Under the pieces are notes generated by a model that worked only from the letters and a program-made list of their open reading frames with translations, did not search any database and was not told where the DNA came from. This document shows positions 34,191 to 41,663 of a stretch of DNA of 64,000 bases, piece after piece. Source of the stretch: UBA5066 sp048500275 (GTDB lineage Bacteria; Acidobacteriota; Thermoanaerobaculia; UBA5066); the NCBI GenBank assembly GCA_048500275.1, contig JASNYI010000001.1, positions 1,674,001 through 1,738,000 on the forward strand. Reading direction: 5' to 3'. Made by a program: the position numbers and the translations under genes. Position 1 is the stretch's first letter, and the number at the start of each line of letters is the position of its first letter.

Positions 34191-34994
34191 CTACGCCGCC
34201 GGCTGCGGCGCGTAGAGCATGTCGAGGAGGCGCTTCTCGATCGCCCGGAACTCGTCGGAGGACTTCAGGTGGACGTCGCGCTCCGCGAAGGCGGGAACGT
34301 CGACGCGCTGGAGGATGCGGGCGGGGCGCGACGAGAGGACGTAGCAGGTGTCGGCGAGGTAGACCGCCTCGGAGACGTCGTGCGTGACGAAGAGGATGGT
34401 GTTGTCCTCGACCCGGGAGACGTCGAGAAGGAGCCCCTGCATCCCCCAGCGGGTCATCGGGTCGAGCGCCCCGAACGGCTCGTCCATCAGGACGACGCGC
34501 GGCTTGTTGACGAGCGTCCGCGCGATGGCGACGCGCTGCTTCATGCCGCCCGAGAGGTCCTTCGGGAAGCGCCCGGCGAACTCGAGGAGGCCGACCTCCT
34601 TCAGCACCTCGCGCGCCCTCTCGCCGCGCTCCTTCGCCGCGACCCCCTGGAGCTTCAGGCCGTACTCGACGTTCTCCTGGACCGTGAGCCAGCCGAACGA
34701 CGTGTAGGCCTGGAAGACCATCCCGCGGTCCCGGCCCGGCTCGCCGACGGGCTTCCCGTCGAGGAGGATCTCCCCCTTCGTCGGCGGGAGGAGCCCGGCG
34801 ACGGCTTTCAGGATCGTCGACTTGCCGCACCCGGAGGGACCGAGGAAGACGACGATCTCGCCGTGCCCCGGCTTGTCGAGGACGTCGAACGTCACGTCCC
34901 TCACCGCCTCGGTCCTCTCCCCGCCGCGCCCGACGTAGGTGACGGAGAGGTCCTTCACGGAGAGGCGCGGGGCCCCCTGCGCCGTCGCGCTCAC
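34191..34994 (-). CDS. ABC transporter ATP-binding protein, NitT/TauT type
   Basis: The product is 267 aa. Walker A is GPSGCGKST, the Q-loop FQAYTSFGWLTVQENV, the signature LSGGMKQR, Walker B VVLMDEPFGALDP and the H-loop VTHDVSEAV. The LT(V)QENV and FGALDPMTR pattern is that of nitrate/taurine/sulfonate importers. The GTG at 34994 overlaps the permease stop by 4 bases (GTGA), fixing the start. It energises the permease encoded upstream. The C-terminal ~35 residues extend past the usual domain. Confidence 0.9.
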   Translation of the reverse strand: MSATAQGAPRLSVKDLSVTYVGRGGERTEAVRDVTFDVLDKPGHGEIVVFLGPSGCGKSTILKAVAGLLPPTKGEILLDGKPVGEPGRDRGMVFQAYTSFGWLTVQENVEYGLKLQGVAAKERGERAREVLKEVGLLEFAGRFPKDLSGGMKQRVAIARTLVNKPRVVLMDEPFGALDPMTRWGMQGLLLDVSRVEDNTILFVTHDVSEAVYLADTCYVLSSRPARILQRVDVPAFAERDVHLKSSDEFRAIEKRLLDMLYAPQPAA

Positions 34995-35788
34995 GACGTC
35001 GCCTCCCGCCAGCGGAAGAGGAGCCGGGAGGCCGACCGGATGAGGAAGTCGGTCAGGAGGCCGATGCCGCCGATGACGAGGAGGCCGGCGAAGGACCACG
35101 AGGCCTTCTGGTGTGTCCGGGCCAGCTCGACCATGTAGCCGAGGCCGTGCTCGGGGTTCACCGCCTCGGCGAGGATGACGTAGGTCCAGGAGATCGCGTT
35201 CATGACGCGGAAGGAGTCGAAGATCTCGGGAGCCGCGGCCGGCAGGAGGACGGTCCGGACGACCTGGCCTCGCGAGGCCCCGAGCGTGAGCGCCGTCTGG
35301 ACGTACTCCTCGGGCACCGTCCGGATCGCCGTGACGACGACGGGGAGGAGGTAGACGAAGACGCCGAGGAAGAGGAAGGCGATCTTCTGCTTCTCGTAGA
35401 TCCCGAACCAGAGGATGAGGAGCGGGATGAAGGCCGAGATCGGCATGTAGCGCAGCGGGGAGACGATCGGCTCGAAGAGGCGGTTCACCGGGGTGAACGC
35501 CCCCATCAGGACGCCCAGCGGGAGCGCCACGGCGGACGCGAGGAGGAAGGCGAGGACGATCCGCCGGGTGGAGACGAAGATCGCCAGCCCGAGGTCGTAC
35601 TTCAGGAAGAGCTGCAGCGTGCCGCGGACGACCTCCGTCGGCGACGGGAGGAAGTCGGCGGGCGCGAGGCCCCCGTAGCTCAGGACGCACCAGGCGGCCA
35701 GGACGAGGACCGGCATGACGAAGCCGAGGGCCAGCGCCGCCCCCTTCGGGAGCGGCGCCCGGAGCGCGAAGAGGCCTCGGTTGCTCAA
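34991..35788 (-). CDS. ABC transporter permease, NitT/TauT type
   Basis: The product is 265 aa with about six membrane segments (LALGFVMPVLVLAAWCVLSY at the N-terminus). The EAA-like cytoplasmic loop reads ALTLGASRGQVVRTVLLPAAAPEIF, as in binding-protein-dependent importers. The start is TTG at 35788 with GAGG 8 bases upstream. It pairs with the ATPase (4-base overlap) and the substrate-binding/OmpA fusion encoded just upstream. Confidence 0.88.
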   Translation of the reverse strand: MSNRGLFALRAPLPKGAALALGFVMPVLVLAAWCVLSYGGLAPADFLPSPTEVVRGTLQLFLKYDLGLAIFVSTRRIVLAFLLASAVALPLGVLMGAFTPVNRLFEPIVSPLRYMPISAFIPLLILWFGIYEKQKIAFLFLGVFVYLLPVVVTAIRTVPEEYVQTALTLGASRGQVVRTVLLPAAAPEIFDSFRVMNAISWTYVILAEAVNPEHGLGYMVELARTHQKASWSFAGLLVIGGIGLLTDFLIRSASRLLFRWREATS

Positions 35789-35830
35789 GCGGAAGACCTC
35801 ATCGAGAGGCGTCTCCTTCGTGGGGGGCGC

Positions 35831-35854
35831 GGGGGGGTCGCGAAACCCCCGCGA
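35831..35854 (-). terminator. Hairpin between the binding protein and permease genes
   Basis: GCGGGGG and CCCCCGC arms flank a loop containing TCGCGAAA in the 66-base gap after the binding-protein stop. It may reduce read-through, so that the envelope component is made in excess of the transporter core, as is common in ABC operons. Confidence 0.35.
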
Positions 35855-37492
35855 TCATTGCGTCGCCAGGACGACCTTGATGTCGGTCCGGCGGTTCAGC
35901 TGTCGGCCGGCCTCCGTCGTGTTGTCGGCGACCGGGTTCGCCGAGCCGCGCCCGATCGTCTGGAAGCGGGAGGGCTCGATGTTCGGGAAGTTCTGGAGGA
36001 CGTAGTTCTTGACGGCGAGGGCGCGGCGCTCGGAGAGGAGCATGTTGGCCGACGCCTTCCCGGTGGCGTCGGTGTTCCCCTCGACGCGCAGGTAGGTGTT
36101 CCCGAACGAGGTCATCGTCTCGCCGAGGGCGTCGAGGACGAAGTACGAGCCGCCCATGATCTCGTCGCTGTTCGGCGTGAAGTGGATCTGGATCTGCTTG
36201 TTGATGATCGCGCGGTCCGAGGCCGACGGGGCCTTGGCGGCGACCTTCGGTTCCTCGACCTTCTGGGTCTCGTAGGCCGGGGCGAGGGCGGCGAGGAAGC
36301 GGGTGTCGGCCCAGTCCTTCGCGTCGACCGGCCGGGTGACGAGCCCCTTCTTCCGCCAGATGACGAAGGCGGTGTCGAAGAGGGTCTCGTAGTGCGCCTT
36401 GCCGCCGGTCAGCCCGTAGAACTGGGCGTTGTCGGCGTAGGGGGTGAGCTTCAGGCCCGAGAGCATCCCCGAGACGGTCTCCTCGTCGAGCTTGAGCGCC
36501 CGGCCGACGACGTTGTAGGCCCCGGCGGGGTCGTTCTTGATCATCTCGATCCCCTCGAACCAGCCGTGGACGAAGTCCCGGACGGTCTCGGGGGCCGAGT
36601 CGATCAGGTCCTGCCGGGCGCAGAGGGTGTCCGCGATGATGTTCGTGGCGGCGGAAGTGGAAACGAGGACGTGCGCCTCGTCGCCGCGCGCCTCGACCGC
36701 GGAGGAGAGGTCCGGCTCCCAGGTCACGGCGGCGTCGACCTGCCTGGCCTTGAACATCGCGGCGGCGGCGGGGGCGTCCTGCGTGAAGACGATCGCCTTC
36801 TCGACCGCGGCCCGGTCCTCGGGGGTCAGCCCCGACTGCGACAGGAGGTAGAGGAGGAGGAAGTGGGAGGGGGTGAACTGCGTGCAGGCGACCTTCTTCC
36901 CCTTGAGCCCCTCGATCGACGTGATCGAGGAGAGGGAGACGATGCCGTCGCCGCCGCGGGACCAGTCCTGCAGGAGGATCGACTTCGCCTTCGCCCCCTG
37001 CTCGGCGAGGATCGACGCCTCGCGCGCCCAGTTGTCGACCGTGTTCCACATGATGTCGACGTCCCCCTTGCGGAACGCGGCGAGCTTGGCCGCCGGGTCC
37101 TCGAGGAGGACGAACTTCACGTCGAGGCCGAACCTCTTCTTGTAGGACGACGCGGGGCCGGGGTCCATCCCGGCGTTGAAGACGACGCCCGGGGCGTGCC
37201 CGGCCCAGGTGTTGATGCCGACGACGAGGGGCCGGCCCAGCTTGCCCGCGCCCGCGAGCGCGGCGCCCGCGACCCCGGCGGAGCCCTTGCCCCGTTCGGC
37301 GTCGGGCGGGGCGGTCCTGAGGGCGTCGAAGTCGTTCGCGTCGACGCCGGCCGTCTTGCCGGCGGTCGCGCTCCCCTTGCCGGCGCCGGCCCACTCGCGA
37401 ACCTGGTCCCCCTTGTAGAACCAGAAGGCGTAGCCGAGGACGCCGAGGACGATCACGGTGATGAAGAGCTTCGCGAACGGGGTCAGCTTCAT
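35855..37492 (-). CDS. Membrane-anchored substrate-binding protein fused to an OmpA domain
   Basis: The product is 545 aa. A single N-terminal membrane anchor (LFITVIVLGVLGYAFWFY, about 9-26) is followed by a linker and a NitT/TauT-like periplasmic binding domain (about 85-400): VVGINTWAGHAPGVVFNAG, FRKGDVDIMWNTVDNWA, GKKVACTQFTPSHFLLLYLL and DAAVTWEPDLSSAV. The C-terminal ~130 residues are an OmpA-like peptidoglycan-binding domain (FTPNSDEIMGGS, LRVEGNTDATGKAS, SERRALAVKNYV, TIGRGSANPVADN). The protein should tether the importer to the cell wall. The ligand is not predictable; the family includes nitrate, sulfonate and phosphate binders. A purine-rich AGGGAGAGG precedes the ATG. Confidence 0.85.
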   Translation of the reverse strand: MKLTPFAKLFITVIVLGVLGYAFWFYKGDQVREWAGAGKGSATAGKTAGVDANDFDALRTAPPDAERGKGSAGVAGAALAGAGKLGRPLVVGINTWAGHAPGVVFNAGMDPGPASSYKKRFGLDVKFVLLEDPAAKLAAFRKGDVDIMWNTVDNWAREASILAEQGAKAKSILLQDWSRGGDGIVSLSSITSIEGLKGKKVACTQFTPSHFLLLYLLSQSGLTPEDRAAVEKAIVFTQDAPAAAAMFKARQVDAAVTWEPDLSSAVEARGDEAHVLVSTSAATNIIADTLCARQDLIDSAPETVRDFVHGWFEGIEMIKNDPAGAYNVVGRALKLDEETVSGMLSGLKLTPYADNAQFYGLTGGKAHYETLFDTAFVIWRKKGLVTRPVDAKDWADTRFLAALAPAYETQKVEEPKVAAKAPSASDRAIINKQIQIHFTPNSDEIMGGSYFVLDALGETMTSFGNTYLRVEGNTDATGKASANMLLSERRALAVKNYVLQNFPNIEPSRFQTIGRGSANPVADNTTEAGRQLNRRTDIKVVLATQ

Positions 37493-37570
37493 GTCCCTCT
37501 CCCTGGCGGGAAGGACGGCCGCGCCGGTTCACGCCGCATCGCGCCGCCCGTCCCCCTCCGGTCCGAAACG

Positions 37571-37598
37571 CGAACGGCCCCCGGACGGGGGCCGTTCG
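37571..37598 (-). terminator. Strong hairpin after the PspA-like gene
   Basis: A perfect 12-bp inverted repeat (37571-37582 with 37587-37598) with a 4-base loop starts 5 bases past the PspA stop. On the minus strand it is followed by GCGTTTCGG, not a long T tract. It probably separates the first two genes from the downstream transporter genes or attenuates read-through. Confidence 0.55.
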
Positions 37599-37602
37599 GC
37601 GG

Positions 37603-38316
37603 TTACATCGTCTTCTGGCCCTGCGCCGCCTGCGCGGCGGCCCGCTTCGCCTTCAGCTCGGCGAGCTGCTGCTTGGCCTGCACGTCGCCCGCCTGGGTCT
37701 TGAGCGCCGCGAGGCGCCCGTCGAGCGAGGTCTCGGCGAGCTCCTTGCCGAGGTTCGCGGCGGCGACCGTCGTCTTGATGTGGTCGCGGACGTTCTCGAG
37801 GGCCTTGACCTCGGCGTCGACGGAGAGGCCGTCGAGCTGCTCCTGGATCTTCAGCCGGGCCTGGGCCGACTGCATCCGCGCGAGCATCGTGTCGCGCTCG
37901 GCCTTCAGCTTCTTGATCTCCCCCTGCACCTGCAGGAGAGAGCTCTTGGCCGCCTCCGCGTCCTTCGAGGCGGTGTCCATGTCGGCCCGCATCTCCGTGA
38001 TGTCGGCCTCGAGCTGGTTCTTCTTCTGGATCAGGATGACGGCGAGGTCGTCCTGCGCCGTCTCGACGGCCGCGTTCAGCTCGGCCTCGGTCTGGGCCAG
38101 CTCGCGCGTCGCCTTCTTCAGGCGCTCGTCGATGTCCTCGCGGCGCCGGATGATCGACGCGGTCGCCGTCTTGAGCTTCGTGTACTTCTCCACCATCGAG
38201 TTGATGGCGTTCTCGTAGGCGATCTCCGGGTGCTCCTTCTCGACGTCCGAGATCCAGATCGAGAGGAACCCCTTCCAGAGGTTGCCCAGCCGCGCGAAGA
38301 AACCGACGTTGGCCAT
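37603..38316 (-). CDS. PspA/IM30 (ESCRT-III-like) family protein
   Basis: The product is 237 aa. An N-terminal amphipathic helix (FFARLGNLWKGFLSIWI) precedes long coiled coils: ENAINSMVEKYTKLKTATAS, RREDIDERLKKATRELAQTE, KKNQLEADITEMRADMDTAS and KKLKAERDTMLARMQSAQAR. This is the PspA/Vipp1 plan, known to bind and protect the inner membrane under stress. Similarity to E. coli PspA is only in architecture, so the assignment is to the superfamily. It follows the 220-aa coiled-coil gene after 3 bases and precedes the transporter genes. Confidence 0.8.
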   Translation of the reverse strand: MANVGFFARLGNLWKGFLSIWISDVEKEHPEIAYENAINSMVEKYTKLKTATASIIRRREDIDERLKKATRELAQTEAELNAAVETAQDDLAVILIQKKNQLEADITEMRADMDTASKDAEAAKSSLLQVQGEIKKLKAERDTMLARMQSAQARLKIQEQLDGLSVDAEVKALENVRDHIKTTVAAANLGKELAETSLDGRLAALKTQAGDVQAKQQLAELKAKRAAAQAAQGQKTM

Positions 38317-38319
38317 TCT

Positions 38320-38982
38320 TCAGTCCTTCCTCTCGGGCGCGGGCGCCGGCTCGATGAGCCGCGGAGATTCCTTGACCACCCGCGCCACCTCCTCCTGCCC
38401 GAAGAACTCGAGGACCATCTGGACCTCCAGCTTCTTCGAGTTACAGCTCGTCTGTACGGCGACCTGCTCCTGCAGTTTCCGGTCGAGCAGGGCCCGCGCG
38501 TCGGCGATCTTCTGCTCGTAGCCCTGGACGATCGCCTGGACCTCCCGCGCCGTCTCCGCGGTGTCCGCCGCGGACCTGCGCAGGTACCCCTCGAGGGCCT
38601 GGATCGACTCGACCCCCGCCTCGATGATCTTGTCGACCGGGACGCCGAACGCCTTGAGCGAGGCCTCGACGATCTGCCTCTTCACGGCCGGGTCGGTTCC
38701 CGGGGGGAGGCTGCCGAGGAGGGCCTGGGCCTTGGCGAAGAGGTCCCGCTCGGAGGCGTCGACCCCGGCCGCGTCGAGGACCCCATCGAAGTCGACGTTC
38801 CCCGCCACGGCCTTCGGCGGCTCCCTCACGAAGGTCACCGGCGGAGGCTCGGGCGGCGGCGGCGCGACTCCCGCGTCCGCCGGGAAGACCCCGGGCTCGA
38901 GGGGGGAGGGGCTCTCCTCGCCTCCCTCCTTGACGACGAACCAGCCGAGGACGGTGTGACCCCAGTTTTTCTTTTCGCTCAT
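38320..38982 (-). CDS. Coiled-coil protein of unknown family (first gene of the PspA/ABC operon)
   Basis: The product is 220 aa. The N-terminus has GHTVLGWFVVKE, then a Pro-rich linker (APPPPEPPPV), then a helical domain (DFDGVLDAAGVDASERDLFAKAQALLGSL; KRQIVEASLKAFGVPVDKII) and a C-terminal coiled coil (ETAREVQAIVQGYEQKIADARALLDRKLQEQ) ending in KKLEVQMVLEFFGQEEVARV. I do not recognise it. It ends 3 bases before the PspA-like gene, so the two proteins probably work together. Confidence 0.65.
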   Translation of the reverse strand: MSEKKNWGHTVLGWFVVKEGGEESPSPLEPGVFPADAGVAPPPPEPPPVTFVREPPKAVAGNVDFDGVLDAAGVDASERDLFAKAQALLGSLPPGTDPAVKRQIVEASLKAFGVPVDKIIEAGVESIQALEGYLRRSAADTAETAREVQAIVQGYEQKIADARALLDRKLQEQVAVQTSCNSKKLEVQMVLEFFGQEEVARVVKESPRLIEPAPAPERKD

Positions 38983-39051
38983 GGTGAGGGTTCCGAATTC
39001 GGGATCTTATCAAGCGCTCCCGCCGGAATCCGCTTTCCGCCCTCCCCGTCG

Positions 39052-39057
39052 TAAAGT
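39052..39057 (+). promoter_or_regulatory. -10-like TAAAGT for the desaturase
   Basis: TAAAGT ends 9 bases before the ATG at 39067. GAGG abuts the ATG, too close to serve as a Shine-Dalgarno, so a near-leaderless message is likely. Confidence 0.35.
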
Positions 39058-39066
39058 CTTCCGAGG

Positions 39067-40062
39067 ATGAAGTCCGGCCACTACCGCCGCTCGATCGGAG
39101 ACCTCAGGCGGCGGCTCGCCGCGGCGGTGCCCGTCGAGACATTGAAGAGGCTCCACCGGAGGGAGCCGTCCCGGCACTTCGCCGTCGTCCTCCGGCAGGC
39201 GCTCTTCTTCGCCGCGGCGTTCGCGGCAGGGTGGGCTTTCGAGAGCCTCTGGGTCCGGGTCCCCGTCGCCATCGTCCTCGGGTTCTGCGTCTTCGACGGC
39301 ACCGTCCTCCTCCACGAGGTGGTCCACCGGGCGGTCTTCCGGAAGGACCGGCCTCTCGCCTACCGCCTTCTCGGGCTCCTCTACGCCCTTCCGTCGGGGA
39401 TCTCCCCGTCCCAGTTCACCCGCTGGCACCTCGACCACCACGCCGAGCTCGGCTCCGGCGAGGACGACCCGAAGCGGGCCCACCTCTCGCCGAAGAGGAA
39501 CTCCCGCTGGCTGAAGCTCCTCTACGCGACCCCGGCTCTCTTCCCGATCTACTTCCGGGCCGCCCGGAAGGAGTCGGCGACCTACCCCGCCCCCCTTCGG
39601 AAGACGATCGCCCTCGAGCGGCTCGCGGCGACCGGCCTCCACCTCGGGGTCGCGGCCGCGATCGGCCTCCTCGGCGGCTGGGAACGCCTCGCCTGGCTCT
39701 GGGCCGTCCCGGTCTTCCTCGTCTTCCCGCCGGCCTTCACCCTGAACCGGCTCGGGCAGCACTACGACATCGTCCCGGAGGAGCCGGCGAAGTGGGGAAC
39801 CCGGATGGCCCGTTCCCGCTTCTGGGACTTCGTCTACCTCTGGTCGTCCTACCACCTCGAGCACCACTACTTTCCGACGGTCCCCTTCTACCGGCTCCGG
39901 GAGCTGAACTCCGCGCTGACCCCGTTCCTCGAGCGGGAGGGGGTGCGCGAGCGGCGCTACCGGGATCTCCTCGTCGACTGGTTCGTCAGGAACCGGGCTC
40001 CCCACACGGACTGGGCCGCGGCGGGAGGGCCCCCCGTCGCCCCGACCGGGAAACCGGCCTGA
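39067..40062 (+). CDS. Membrane fatty acid desaturase-like protein
   Basis: The product is 331 aa with several hydrophobic segments. The three histidine boxes of di-iron membrane desaturases/hydroxylases are HEVVH, HLDHH and HLEHH. It likely introduces double bonds or hydroxyls into acyl chains or carotenoid-like lipids. The spacing of box 2 (WHLDHHAELGSGEDDP) is like beta-carotene hydroxylase/desaturase relatives, so the substrate is uncertain. It diverges from the PspA operon. Confidence 0.86.
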   Translation: MKSGHYRRSIGDLRRRLAAAVPVETLKRLHRREPSRHFAVVLRQALFFAAAFAAGWAFESLWVRVPVAIVLGFCVFDGTVLLHEVVHRAVFRKDRPLAYRLLGLLYALPSGISPSQFTRWHLDHHAELGSGEDDPKRAHLSPKRNSRWLKLLYATPALFPIYFRAARKESATYPAPLRKTIALERLAATGLHLGVAAAIGLLGGWERLAWLWAVPVFLVFPPAFTLNRLGQHYDIVPEEPAKWGTRMARSRFWDFVYLWSSYHLEHHYFPTVPFYRLRELNSALTPFLEREGVRERRYRDLLVDWFVRNRAPHTDWAAAGGPPVAPTGKPA

Positions 40063-40113
40063 GGCCGGCGGGGGGATTCCCTTTCGGGCAACTCGCCCGC
40101 GTCCCCTCCGTAC

Positions 40114-40119
40114 TAGAAT
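40114..40119 (+). promoter_or_regulatory. -10-like TAGAAT for the NtrC-type regulator
   Basis: TAGAAT ends 13 bases before the ATG at 40133, implying a very short leader. No Shine-Dalgarno is seen. Confidence 0.4.
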
Positions 40120-40132
40120 CCACGACTCCCCG

Positions 40133-41563
40133 ATGTCGGAAAACCGTGGCCGAATCCTCGTCGTCGACGATGAACCTTTCGCCCGGACGGTCGTCCGGCG
40201 GATGCTGGAGCTGGACGGCTGGTCGGTTTCCGAGGCGCGGACGACGAAGGAGGCCGGGGTCCTCCTCTCGCAGGAGCCCGAGCCCGTCGCCCTCCTCCTC
40301 GACGTCCTCCTCGAGGGAGAGAGCGGCCTGGAGTTCCTCGAGCGCTCCCGCGAGGCCGGGCTTCTCGTCCCGGTCATCGTCATGACGTCGATGGAAGACG
40401 TCGAGACGGCGGTGAGGGCGATGAAGGGGGGCGCCTACGACTTCCTCGTCAAGCCGGTGACGCCCGAGCGGCTACGGACGGCCCTGACCCACGCGGCCGA
40501 GCGGCGCGCCCTCCTCGACGAGAACCGGAACCTGCGAAAGCGGGTCCGGCAGGAGGCCTTCGGCCGGACGCTCGTCGGCGAGAGCCCGGCGATGAAGGCC
40601 CTCTACGCGGAGATGGAGCGGGTCGTGGAGACCGACATCGCCGTCTGCCTCCTCGGCGAGACGGGGACGGGCAAGGAGCTCGTCGCCCGCTGGCTGCACG
40701 AGAACGGCCCGCGCGGCAAGGGACCCTTCGTCGACATCAACTGCGCCGCCATCCCCGAGACGCTCATCGAGAGCGAGCTTTTCGGGCACGAGAAGGGGGC
40801 CTTCACCGGCGCCGCCGCCCGCCACCGGGGGAAGCTCGAGCAGGCCGACGGCGGGACGCTCTTTCTCGACGAGCTCGGGGAGATGGCCCACCCGACCCAG
40901 GCGCGGCTCCTGCGCGTCCTGCAGGAAAAGACGCTCGTCAGGGTCGGCGGGAGCGAGACGGTTCCCTACAACGCCCGGCTCGTGTCGGCCACTCAGCGCG
41001 ACCTGAGAGCCGCCGTCCAGGAAGGGCGTTTCCGCGAGGACCTCTACTTTCGCGTCGTCGTCTACCCGCTCCGCCTCCCCCCCCTGCGCGAGAGGGCGGA
41101 CGACGTCCCGCTCCTCGTCCATCACTTCATCCGCGTCTTCCGCGCGAGCACCGGCCGGCCGGTGGAGGGGATCACCCCCGAGGCGCTCGTCGCACTCGAG
41201 GCGTACGACTGGCCCGGGAACGTCCGCGAGCTGCAGAACGCGGTTTTCCGCGCCGTCGTCTCGGCGCGCGGGCCGTTCCTGACGACGGCCGACTTCCCCG
41301 ACATCTCCCCCGACCGGGCCCCCCGCTACCTTCCCCGCCCCTACCCGGCGCGCCCCGAGGCCCCGGCGTCCGCGCCCCCCCCGAAGGCGTCCGTCGACGT
41401 CTCGCCGCGCCTCGTCACGATGGAGGATCACGAGCGCGCCGCCATCCAGCAGGCGCTCGACGCCGCGGGCGGGAACGTCCGGGCCGCCGCCGACCGGCTG
41501 CAGGTCGCCCGCTCGACGCTCTACCGGCGCATCCGGGCTCTCGGGCTGACGGCCGTCTCCTGA
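40133..41563 (+). CDS. NtrC-family sigma54-dependent response regulator
   Basis: The product is 476 aa. The receiver domain (1-120) has Asp12/13, phospho-acceptor Asp57 (LLLDVLL) and Lys in LVKPV. The AAA+ domain (about 140-385) has Walker A GETGTGKE, the sigma54-contact motif GAFTGA, Walker B GGTLFLDE and FREDLYFRVVVYPLRLPPLRER. A Fis-type helix-turn-helix ends the protein (AADRLQVARSTLYRRIRALG). It needs phosphorylation by a sensor kinase, which is not adjacent. No sigma54 -24/-12 promoter was found nearby. Confidence 0.95.
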   Translation: MSENRGRILVVDDEPFARTVVRRMLELDGWSVSEARTTKEAGVLLSQEPEPVALLLDVLLEGESGLEFLERSREAGLLVPVIVMTSMEDVETAVRAMKGGAYDFLVKPVTPERLRTALTHAAERRALLDENRNLRKRVRQEAFGRTLVGESPAMKALYAEMERVVETDIAVCLLGETGTGKELVARWLHENGPRGKGPFVDINCAAIPETLIESELFGHEKGAFTGAAARHRGKLEQADGGTLFLDELGEMAHPTQARLLRVLQEKTLVRVGGSETVPYNARLVSATQRDLRAAVQEGRFREDLYFRVVVYPLRLPPLRERADDVPLLVHHFIRVFRASTGRPVEGITPEALVALEAYDWPGNVRELQNAVFRAVVSARGPFLTTADFPDISPDRAPRYLPRPYPARPEAPASAPPPKASVDVSPRLVTMEDHERAAIQQALDAAGGNVRAAADRLQVARSTLYRRIRALGLTAVS

Positions 41564-41572
41564 ACCCGGGCC

Positions 41573-41600
41573 CCCGGGCGGCGCCGCGAGCGCGCCCGGG
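41573..41600 (+). terminator. Hairpin after the NtrC-type gene
   Basis: An 8-bp CCCGGGCG/CGCCCGGG stem (41573-41580 with 41593-41600) with a GC-rich loop follows the stop by about 10 bases. There is no T run. Confidence 0.3.
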
Positions 41601-41663
41601 CCGCTCTGCTACTCTCCCCTCCCGTCCGGGGCGGCCACCCCGCGGCCATTTCCCCTCCCGAGG

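Noticed and set aside
40062..40133. Sigma54 -24/-12 promoter searched near the NtrC-type regulator and the PspA operon
   Set aside because: No TGGCAC-N5-TTGCA-like element was found. A sigma70-like TAGAAT is present instead.
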